Source: Takakia lepidozioides (Eukaryota; Streptophyta; Takakiopsida; Takakiales; Takakiaceae). Taken from it: a stretch of 64,000 bases of DNA. Shown piece by piece: positions 13,721 through 22,939 of this stretch. The first letter of the stretch is position 1, and each line of letters opens with the position of its first letter. The stretch lies in NCBI GenBank assembly GCA_030704615.1, contig CM060731.1, positions 10,292,001-10,356,000 on the forward strand. The letters run 5' to 3'. A program made the translations under genes and the position numbers. Under the pieces are notes generated by a model. It was not told where the DNA came from and made no database searches. It was given only the letters and a program-made list of their open reading frames with translations.

Positions 13721-14050
13721 AACGAACCCACCTTCTCAACATGAGAGAGCGACTAAGAACGACTAAGAACTACATAACGGAGAACAGAGATCTCAACTGT
13801 CTCTTGAGTATTGGTTGCCAGAGGCCATAGATGGTGGATGTTGAAGAAGGAGCCAATCTAAGGCATCCTCGAAAAAAAACTACCTTGAATAGCACTGAGA
13901 TCAGATGAAACTTGGAATGTAAGGACTACATTACGCTAGAGGTACGAGGCCTGAGGAAGCCTGGGAGAGAAAAAACCCCGGAGAGAACTTGGCATTAGAG
14001 ACGGTTGTGACAGGGACTACCTTTTTATATAAAGTACCTCTCCCCCCATT

Positions 14051-16779
14051 CTATCTATACTGAAGCCTTGAGGCTGTAGAGGAGGGCTTCAAATGCTTCC
14101 AGTTGATGTCTCGATCAAACTCCGGAGATATGGTGGAGTGTCGCACCATGGTCCCGCCAACATGATGGAGGGAGCTCGGTCCAGATGCAGGTGTCAATGT
14201 CTGGGGAGAAGTAGATAAGGCCCCGCTTGCCCCAGGTGTTTTGAAAGGTAGCATGAATGGCTGTTGCATTCCTGGAGTTGCGCTCAATATCTGTACTGTT
14301 TTAGACCAAGCCTTTCTTGATTCCACCCCTAGATCATAAAAGACACTAGCAAGCAAGGCAGAGATAGGCGATGTCTCACCCGAGAAGGTTTTCTTGCAGT
14401 ACCTAGCTTTCCATAAGTGCCATAGGGTGGAGCTTCTGAGTGTCTCAAAGACAGGACAGGAAACAGATCTGTGCTTGGTCTGTTGGTTATAGTTGAGCAG
14501 AATGTCCAAGGATGAAAGCGTCTTAGAGTCCCAATGACTATAGAAATTTTTAACCAAAGGCCAGATTATAGCTGGGGCAAGACAGAGGAGAAGACAGTGC
14601 TCCAAGGATTCCATCGTGCCTGTTATGCAACAGCTACAAAGAAGAGCTGTCTGAAATTGCAACCACTCTCCCACCTTAAGCACTATGTTGGCCACTTGCC
14701 AGAGCCAGTTCTCATTCTGGAAGCCATAGAGGTCCCATTTTGCTTCCTATTTGCTTTTCAAGCAGCGAGCGTTAGAGAGGGCCTTGTATCATTTCCTAGT
14801 GGTGAACCCGAAAAAAGGTTCAGGAGTGTTTGCAAACTTCCAAGACCACACCATAGGGTCCATATCCAACTCTGCCAGTGGACGACCCAATATCCACACA
14901 AAGGTATTATTTGGAAGCCATTGGTGATGGATGAAGTTGAGTCAGTAACAAAGAGGACAAAGAGACAGTTTTGGAGAATGGCAAAAGCCCAGCACGGGAG
15001 GGAAGGAAGGGAAGGTCCAGTTTGAAGGCACGAAATCCATTCCGGATTTATGAATCGAATGATTTCCTGATATCCTGCTGCAGCCCTAGTGTGGAAATGG
15101 CCAATTCATTTTGAGATTTGAAGCTGCCATTGACCCAAATGTTGTTGATCTGGCTGATCCCAAGGCGGTCCAAGGAGGACCAGCGCTTAGCTTGACTTTC
15201 CTGAAGGGTTGAAGGCTTATTGGTATTCAGAAACAAGTGTTGGCGAAGGACCTCATAGTAAGAATCTGTTGGTTTCAGAATTAGAAACTGCCTGAATCTT
15301 CCCCATGCCTGCCAAATGTTTGACCACAGAGTGGAACCTATGGACTTTAGATTGAATCCATGCGTGATCCAACATAGGGGGGGTCCAAGTAGTTAGTTTC
15401 AGAGGGGATGAGAGGCCCATATTGTCATACACGAGGAACTTCCAAAGACCCCCTTCCGGACCCAGAAATCTAGGAATCCACTTTGCGAGAAGAGCTGAAA
15501 TTTGTATATACAAATCTATAATCCCCAGCCCTCCCTTCTTTTTTGGGCGGCAGATTTGAACCCAGGACACCTGTGGCCTTTTGTTCTCAGCAGAGTTTTC
15601 CGCTCCCCAAATGTAATTCCTGGTTAGCTTCCTAACCTCCTGAATCTGGGCAAAGTTTGGACGCCATACTGCGGCATAGTACCAAATGCCTGCAGACAGG
15701 ATTTGATTGGCCGTCAAGGCTCTACCCGTTATAGAGAGATGCATTCCTCCCCAATAGGTAAGCTTGTATTTCAGACAGCACAGGTTTGAACTTCTGAGCA
15801 TCTGAGAGATCAATCCCATAAGTGTAACCGAAGAGGGTTGTTGGTTCTCCTGGCCGGAGCCATTTCAGGCCATGGATTGCTCCCCAAGTCGGTGTCTCAC
15901 CAAGCATTGATTCTGAAAGATCGCCTACCAATAGAGCAAAATCTTATTCCAATTAACCTTGAATCCCGAAACCAAGCAAAAGGTGTTTAGGGTAGCTTCA
16001 GCATTGTCCAAATTTGGCTGGTTGGCCTGAAGCATTAAAAATGTGTCGTCAACAAACATAGAGTCAATGACTTGGGAGTTCAGGCGAGTGATGTAGTTGA
16101 TTATTCTAAGGCCTGATATCTATCTGTTGTTTTGAAGCATGTATCCCAAGGAGTCTGCCACAATGAGAAAGAGGAACGGAGAGAGAGAACAGCCCTGGCG
16201 CACTGATCTAAGTAGAGGAAAGGAAGGAGAGAGATGTCCATTAACAATGACCCTGCTAGAGGAGGTAGAAAAGGAGTATTTTAACCCATTGGCAGAATGA
16301 TTGTGGGAACCCAATCTTGGATAGAGCTGCGAGAAGAAAGCTCCACTCGACCCTGTCAAAAACTTTCTCAAAATCCAAAAGAAGCAAGGTTATTGCTTGC
16401 TTACTTCTATGAGCGTAGTGAGGGAGTTCTTGAGCTAATAGCAAATTGTCCAATATATATCTTCATTTCACAAACCCTGTCTGGTTAGGACGAATGAGGT
16501 TTGGCAGAAGAGGCTGCAATCAAAGAGCCAAAGCTTTAGCCACAATCTTGTAAGCCACATTTAGAAGGGTTATCGGTCGATAGTTAGAAATATTAGTTCT
16601 ATTTCCTTTCTTGAAAAGAAGTGTGATAACTCCTTGGGACATAGAAGAGGACATAACTCCGCTGTCAAAGAGGTGATTAACCATGTTTGTAAATTCATCA
16701 GCGATGTGATCCCAAAGAGCCTTGTAAAACTCCACCGGGATCCCATCTATGCATGGGGGTTTGTTGTTCTGAAACTTGA
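14051..16779 (-). pseudogene. LINE ORF2 reverse transcriptase, frame-broken and 5'-truncated
   Basis: In order from 16779 downwards: a fingers block (KPPCIDGIPVEFYKALW, then NYRPITLLNVAYKIVAK), motif A (LLDFEKVFDRVEW), motif B (RQGCSLSPFLFLIVADS), motif C with FVDDTFLML near 16050, a connection region (LTYWGGMHLSITGRALTANQ; ENKRPQVSWVQICRPKKKGG) and a C-terminal part resembling the LINE zinc-binding region (STLWHLWKARYCKKTF). These blocks lie in several frames, so frameshifts are numerous. The 5' end stops abruptly at 16780, where a CACTACAAGAAAA sequence begins, and no endonuclease is found next to it. Family assignment is firm; the copy is not functional. Confidence 0.85.
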
Positions 16780-17095
16780 CACTACAAGAAAAAAGGGGGG
16801 TTTTCGACGTCGCGGCGTCGTAAAACAGCCCTTTTTGGACAGGGGGAAGAACCAAATTTGCGACATCCGGGAGTCGCAAACCCGTCGCAAACCCGTCGCA
16901 AGGGCGTCACCAAAAAAACTTCGCAAATTTGCGACCAATGGGGGGCGCAAAAAGGCGAAACCGCGATTAGCGACGCCGACGCGACGTTCGAGCGTCAAAA
17001 AAAATAAAAATAAAAAAAATAAAAATAAACTACTCTGCATTGCAGAATTAGCACCGTCCGAGGGTCGCAAAGTGCGACGCCCAAATGTCGCAATT
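16780..17095 (+). mobile_element. CACTA-type transposon terminus with subterminal repeats
   Basis: The sequence starts CACTACAAGAAAA, the classical terminal inverted repeat of plant CACTA (En/Spm) transposons. It runs straight into a region crowded with short CG-rich motifs (gtcgcaaacccgtcgc, cgacgtcgcggcgtcg, gcgacgccgacgcgacg), as expected for subterminal transposase-binding repeats. It abuts LINE coding sequence exactly. I did not find the matching inverted end, so the right border is unknown and the element may be truncated. Confidence 0.7.
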
Positions 17096-17935
17096 TAAAG
17101 GGGTACATTTGAATTTATGCGAGAAAATTTGAATTTGAAATTTTGAATCTCCTTGTTGACCATTGACTCCGGTTCTGTCTAAAGGCGATATGTTCATTGT
17201 TCTACATATATCATGCACTTGGGAGGGTGCACTCTTTATAAAATGTCCGTATCACGTGCGTGTGCCGCCTAATAAAAAAAACCCCTATATACGGGTCCTT
17301 GGATCATTTATACCCCCTATGTACATACATTTTGAAGATTATAAAACCCCCTCCTGTAAATATATAAAAATTTATGATCTTTAAAAAGTACCCCCTTCTA
17401 TATGTATATTTCCCTTTTCAATCATTAAAAAATACCCTCAAATATGTATATGTATGTTTTTATATTATATCAACTTTATTTATTTAAGAACAAAATACTA
17501 ATAAATTATTAATAATAATAATATTTGCCCTCGATAAAATTATCAAAGACTTGGTGTGGAATCGTCAAGCTGATATCAAATATCTCACTCTGGAAGAAAC
17601 AGATGCAAAGAGGAAAGGGACATTGTCAATGCCCAATGTACAAGAGGCCTGAAGATAGTTTCCATTTTCTGATACACAGTCCTGGGTATTTTCATCAGAG
17701 AGTGACCCTCTTGAGGACCATCAAGACCTTAACCACTGCACCTCTGTTCATCAAATAGGACAGTTTCTGAACTTGTTCTATAGTTTCAACCTTTACAAGG
17801 TCCAATTATGTTCAAAACCTATTGTTGAGAATTCATCTTCGAAAAGATTTCATGCACCTTTGTTGCCACTGTTGGAGTCCAACCCGACTCGCAGCTGGCA
17901 AAGAATGCATTCAATTAGGTGACAAGCATTTCATT
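17096..17935. other. AT-rich non-coding stretch
   Basis: About 17250-17520 is strongly AT-rich with repeats of the type tatgtatat and aataataat. No coding potential is supported. It could be the interior of the CACTA-like element that begins at 16780. Confidence 0.4.
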
Positions 17936-19229
17936 TCACCAGTACTCCCCACAAGAACAAACATCATTTTGGAAGTGGTGAAAGCGGTTGGCATCCCGTA
18001 CAACAATCTCTTGCTTAGCTATCTTTGAGATGAATTTGGTGGTGTGGCAGTCACCACACACCCAAAGGTTCTTGATGATCCCTAAAGGCATCCCAGAGGG
18101 TGTGTTGATAAGCCCAAAATCAATGGCCAGCTTCTCATTGTGGTGGCAAAGAGACGATTCTTTAAGCTCTTCCTCAACATCATGCAATGCAAAGCGCGGG
18201 CTTCATCCCTTCGCACACCATTTGCTCATAGGTCTCCAAAGCCTCCATCACGCGCCCTTGCTGTGCATATCCTGCAATCATCGCACTCCACGACAGCACA
18301 TCTCGTTCAGCCATACACGTTCGCCCTTCATACATGTCCACGAGGGTATTGTTCAGAATGACATTTGATACAATTGTTGCTCTTTGCCCTTTTCTAGAGT
18401 TGCCAAGCTTGCACACGCATTGCAAATGCACACAAACGTGTTGTGGTCGAGCATGTGAGTATGCACCTGCTTTCCAGCTTCCAGACCTTCCATTGATGCA
18501 CTTAAACAAGAGACAGACATACATATTTGAATATGCTGAAATGCCTTGCGATGTGGTTAGGCTTCACCCCTTCCCCCATCATTTGCTCATAGGTCTCCAA
18601 AGCCTCCATCTCGTGCCCCTGCTGTGCATACCCTGCAAGCATCATGTTCCATGACACCACATCTCGTTCAGCCAAAGTGTTGAAAACTCTCCTCACATCC
18701 TTAATGCACCCACATTTGGCAAACATGTCCATCAGGGCAGTGTTCAGGATGACATATGGTACAATTCCAACTTCGACAATGTCACTATGGACCTCTTTCC
18801 TCTTTTCCAGAGCTCCCAGGCTTGCACACGCATTGCAAACACAAACAAATGTGATGTGGTTGGGCTTCACCGCTTCGCACATCATTTGCTCGTATGTCTC
18901 CAAAACATTCCTACCACATCTATGCTTGGTAAATCCTTCCAACATAATATTCCACGTGATCAAAGATCATTGAGGCATTCTGTTGAACATTTGCAGGTGA
19001 ACATCCCTGATGCTCAGCACTTAACATACATATTTACAAGGGTGTTGAGTAGAAAAACATTTGTCGTGAATCCACTTTGGATAATGTGAGTGTGCACTTG
19101 CTTTCCAGCTTCGAGACCTTCCATCTTGATGCACTTAAGCAAGAGACATACATACATATCTTTTTGGTTTTTGGGGTGAATTGTCATGTTCCTTGTGAGG
19201 GCTGCGAATGACGCCACCTTAATGCCCAA
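17936..19229 (-). pseudogene. PPR-DYW protein gene, broken
   Basis: DYW-class PPR proteins act in organelle RNA editing: PPR repeats bind RNA and the DYW domain is a cytidine deaminase. From 19229 downwards the pieces are an N-terminal part (YVCLLLKCIKMEGLEAGKQV, then HIIQSGFTTNVFLLNTLVNM), several PPR repeats at 18963-18502 and 18524-18180 (AERDVVSWNMMLAGYAQQG; MEALETYEQM) and a DYW end at 18187-17936 with [15 protein letters not shown] and the final CSCGEYW. The zinc-ligand pattern HxE...CxxC is present. The pieces are in different frames, and the E/E+ motifs and the front of the DYW domain are missing, so the gene jumps from repeats to the last third of DYW. It sits between the two halves of the LINE and next to a CACTA-like end, so it may have been carried there. 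Confidence 0.8.
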
Positions 19230-19890
19230 CCTGTTTCATTGGTAGAACATGGCTGTTCGCTTAGGTTTTGTTTTAATTTTAAATATTTTAATTGGTTTTT
19301 AGGTTGGATTCCTATGTGCCGTTTGGATTAGGGTTACAGTTCTGGGTTTCTGGCTTCCGTTTTTGCTTTGGGGTTTGAGGTTTGGGGTTTGGGGTTTGGG
19401 GTTTATCATTGCGGGCATGGGTTTTCGGTTTATGGTTTTCCATGGGGGTTTGAAATTTGGGTTGCGGGATCAGTGTTTGTAGTTACGGTTTCCCCGTGTT
19501 TCCCCGGGTATAGAATTTGTCATTAATGCCGTGTTTGCCGCACAATCAATTTTATTTCAGTCCATGCATCCTCCACTCTTCATGACTCACGTTCATCCCA
19601 CATTCATCCATCATTCATCCATCATCCATCCATCACCTTCTTTCATTCATCCATGCCTCTTTCATCTGTCCGTTTTTTATGACATATTCATCCCACATTG
19701 CATGCAGGGAGCACGACATGGAATGGTCCCTGGTCGCCTACGTGAATTTGCATTCAGAACAGTTTGCGTCCACCGCAATAGGCCCTGTATTACCGCGGCT
19801 TAAATCTGCTCACACTTAAGGAATTCTGCTCATGCTTAAGGATTTTGCTCACGATTAGTGTGCAAAGCGTGAGCTGGCTCATGTGAGCTG
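19230..19890. other. low-complexity non-coding stretch
   Basis: Contains a G/T-rich part with GGGTTTG repeats and, at about 19560-19690, a run of short ATTCATCC/CATCCATC repeats. No gene seen. Direct repeats of TGCTCA type occur at about 19807-19900. Confidence 0.45.
19368..19406 (+). repeat. telomere-variant repeat GGGTTTG
   Basis: Four to five head-to-tail copies of the 7-mer GGGTTTG, ending in GGGTTTA. This is one base away from the usual plant telomere unit (TTTAGGG) and is interstitial here. Confidence 0.6.
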
Positions 19891-19891
19891 C

Positions 19892-20336
19892 TCACACGGT
19901 AGCTACCCTCAAACCAGGGAAATCCTCCACGTATGCTCCCCAACTGATCTTTGTTGTAAAGGTCAAAAAGTAATGAGGGAAGAAGGCTTTTAAGAACCGT
20001 TGAATTTTTAGTCTTATCATTGTGACTGGGTTGCTGTGTGGGGAGCAGATTTGTAGATGTTGCACAATGTGAGCTGCAGTGATCCAAAGGGACTCAACCA
20101 ACTCAAAATCATCCGAAGTGATCAAGAATGATGGGAGGTTACCATTTCGGAAAATGAGAGGAGTGATGCAAGAGGCCATAAGAGCATCCTTGACTTGGAG
20201 AGCAGAACACCCTTTTAAATTCAATGTTGGAAATGAGTCTATCCTCATGCAGAGCCTTGCAAAGGCAGAGTTAACTGCAATTCCAGTGATGACCCTAGGG
20301 ATTGGAGTGCTAGATGGTCAGGTGGGTTTAGTGGGC
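19892..20336 (-). other. open frame of unknown nature next to LINE ORF1
   Basis: A minus-strand frame of just over 118 codons (contains GCSALQVKDALMASCI and DDFELVESLWITAAHIVQHL) has protein-like composition and extends a little past its first ATG. It sits on the 3' side of LINE ORF1, where the start of ORF2 would be expected, but I cannot see endonuclease motifs. It may be part of the LINE or unrelated. Confidence 0.3.
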
Positions 20337-20437
20337 TGAATGAGCTCCACGGTGAGCTGCTCAACAAGGGGGCGCTGGAGACTTGCTGAAAATTGCCCCT
20401 GGCATTGGTGGGCCATAGCTTGATGACACAGATAGGT

Positions 20438-21709
20438 TCATGCTTCGAGTTGCATGGGGTCTAAAGAGGCGTTTTGCTTAACCCCTGACCATTGTTGCCT
20501 GAATTGCATTGTATCTTGAACAGGGGGAGAGACTGCAGCGACGGTAGTGAAGGCCGATGAAGGACCATCTGATAGCCGTGGGTTGGAGCCTGGAGCAGCC
20601 TGCGGAATGATGAACTGCCGCGAAATAGAATGCTTGTCAGGAACAGGTTTGAGGGGGGTCTCAGAGTTGTAATCAGATGGGGATCTTTTTCGCTTTGCAG
20701 TAGTACATTCCGCTTTGAAGTGACCCAATTGTCCACAGTTAAAGCAAGCCGCCGAAGTAGATTCTTCGAAAATTCGAACTGTGTAATAGTTACCATCCCT
20801 ATCAATAGGAAGCCTAATGCATCGAGGCAAGGTAGCATCATTGGGCATCATCAGAACAATTTTGGGTCATCCAGTGTCATTCAGGCGAGAGGCAATAGTG
20901 TCTGTCCTCCATGCAGGGTCCTGGCACAAAGTTGCAGTACACATTTGCGGGTCAAAGACAGAGAGGCAGCCCAAGTAGGAGCCAAAATGATTGGCAATAT
21001 CTGGAAGGTTGCCAAGATACTGATCAAGAATGAAAGGGATAGAAATGATCCGGGGTCCCCAAGCCTTCCCATTACGATTTCCTATCTTAGATGACCATGG
21101 GAACAAATTGACATTGAAGCCTTGGGTGTGAGGATTAAACAACAAAGCACGGTCTGCCATTTCCTTTGTCTCAAAAACTATTGAAAAAAAACCTCTTCCT
21201 TTGTTGTGACAGAACTGTTGTCTAAGTTCTCCCGAGCCACCCAAGTGACGGATTGCCCAATCTCGGACATGATCTCTATGGGTCTTTCTCTCTGGAAAGT
21301 GCAGTAAAATGCCATGCTCTTCCATCATAGTAACTCTATCATCCACCCCCTGGAGATCCACGGGAACCAGAGGGGAATCTTCTTCCATATCTTCCAAATT
21401 GATTTCCTGATCCTCGGGCGAGCTTAACTCAGCAGCTAGAGAAGATGGAACCTCCAGCAACAACGGGTCAACCCTGGGAACCTGGAGAAGAGGAGGATAA
21501 GGAGGAGAACGGGGGTTGAAAGAAGGGGGAGGAGGAGGCAATCTTATGGGGCCTCTGGAGAAATCATGTCTGGTCTGGGCGTGATGAGCCAGGTAGAAAC
21601 CCGTTCCAGAGGAGGGTTGGTAGCTTCTCCACATGGGTAGCATAGGGTCCCTGGGGAAGCGAGAGCCTGATGTTTCCATGAACTGCCGAGAGTTGTTGCC
21701 AGAGGATGC
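20438..21709 (-). pseudogene. LINE ORF1 (gag-like, DUF4283-type region + CCHC zinc knuckle)
   Basis: Nucleic-acid-binding ORF1 of a plant LINE. The likely start is ATG 21709 (MASSGNNSRQFMETSG). The frame continues through a proline-rich part and an acidic part (EDQEINLEDMEEDSPLVPVD) to a DUF4283-like region (VRDWAIRHLGG; GFFSIVFETKEMADRALLF; WSSKIGNR). It then meets one in-frame TGA at 20867-20869 and continues in the same frame to a zinc knuckle (CFNCGQLGHFKAEC) and the end at 20438. A single nonsense change, compatible with CGA to TGA, is the only break. It is the better-preserved half of the LINE. Confidence 0.75.
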
Positions 21710-22559
21710 CATGAAGAAACTTAAGAAAGGTGGGGAGAATAGTACTGTGAGAATAGTATTGCGAAGGCAATTCAGCGGGAGAAAGACTAAGAAAATAGAA
21801 CGAGCGCAAGAAGCTGAAGACGGTAGCAGCACAAAGAGGAAAGAGAGAGCGGGGGAAGACAGCAGGGGCTCAGCGACTCAGATGGCGGCAACTCAGTCGA
21901 CAAAGGTGGCAGTTCCCATTAATGCCGACGGCTCGCATGAGAGAGTCCGGAGAAGACAACGCTGCTAAAAGAAGAAAACTTAATGGGAGTGCGATTAGAA
22001 GGAAAGAAGAGGGCAAGAGGGAGGCTCATTGGGACAATGATGAAAGGAGCCATAAAATTGACATAGGGATGCATACAGTAGAGAAAGTCGGATGAAGGGC
22101 AACTAAGACGACGAAGGTTGAGAGAGACTTTAGGACCTTAATGAAGAAAGGGAAGTTATGAAGATTTTGTGAAATCTAGATCGAAATGAGGCAATTCGCC
22201 TATGTGTGAAAAGGTTGTCTTCTGTACTTCTAGAATGATTGTAGGAAGGGTACACAGATGATTATTGTGCAAAGGGAAATCCAATGGAAGAGACAAAGAG
22301 ACCATTGGGATCTCCTTCCGCAAACCGCGGAGCGCTCGTCATCGCTCCCCCTTTATTTTATTTTTTCCAGTGCGATCTTCAGATGCGTCGCTGGGACATT
22401 CCAAAGAATCAGTAATTTATGTGACGGATCGCTACAGAGATTATGATGCGATGGCTCAATTACTGTGCTCACTTCTTTGCATAAGATATCCATCGAACAA
22501 TTAAAGCATTGGGAATAAATTTCGACCACAAAACAAATTTTTAATTTTCAGTTTTTTCT

Positions 22560-22742
22560 TTGTTTTCTAACAAGGGAAACACCTGTTGAGAGATCAAGTT
22601 CTCTCTTCACCAAAATCGGTGTGTGTGCCTTATGGTGTAATGGGGGTTTTAATTTTTTTCCCCAAAATAATTCACACTAAATAAAGTTCTCAAAGGGCTA
22701 CCTCCCCTTTAAACCAAAAAGAAACCAAAAAATAAAAAACAC
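22560..22742 (+). mobile_element. 5'-truncated LINE 3' end, opposite orientation
   Basis: The reverse-complement match to 13600-13720 shows that this is the 3' UTR of the same LINE family. Here it is on the plus strand and ends in an A-rich tail (aaaccaaaaagaaaccaaaa). No LINE coding sequence precedes it, so it is a short 5'-truncated insertion. Confidence 0.55.
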
Positions 22743-22859
22743 CTGGGAGGAGAAAATAACATTTTTCACAGTAACCTCGCCCTAAAGGCGTCCAAATGGG
22801 ACACTGCCCAAGGGAAGGGGCAAAAGAACATACCACACCCATCAAGATAGAATCATCTG

Positions 22860-22898
22860 GGTGGCACTCAGTGCACTATCCAACTGAGCTATGACTGT
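22860..22898 (-). repeat. tRNA-derived fragment with A-box-like sequence
   Basis: Read on the minus strand: GTCATAGCTCAGTTGGATAG. It matches the internal pol III A-box consensus (TRGCNNARYNGG) and the D-arm of a tRNA. The rest does not fold as a complete tRNA, and no B box is visible at the right distance. It may be the head of a decayed tRNA-derived SINE or a tRNA pseudogene. Confidence 0.35.
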
Positions 22899-22939
22899 TT
22901 TTTTTTGCCAAAGACATTCTCCAAAAATAGATGTGTTTT

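Larger units (their letters stand above)
13594..21830 (-). mobile_element. decayed LINE (non-LTR retrotransposon), interrupted
   Basis: Minus-strand LINE in two halves: ORF1 (gag-like, zinc knuckle) at 20438-21709 and the reverse transcriptase half of ORF2 at 14051-16779. Read on the minus strand the 3' end is at about 13600 and finishes in a TAAA-rich tail (plus strand ttatatttatttatttattt). No endonuclease domain of ORF2 is recognisable. A CACTA-like end and a broken PPR gene lie between the halves. The reverse transcriptase frames are broken, so the copy is dead. I did not find a confident target-site duplication. Confidence 0.75.

Noticed and set aside
22860-22898. Functional tRNA gene
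   Set aside because: Only the D-arm region matches; anticodon and T arms do not pair and no B box is present.
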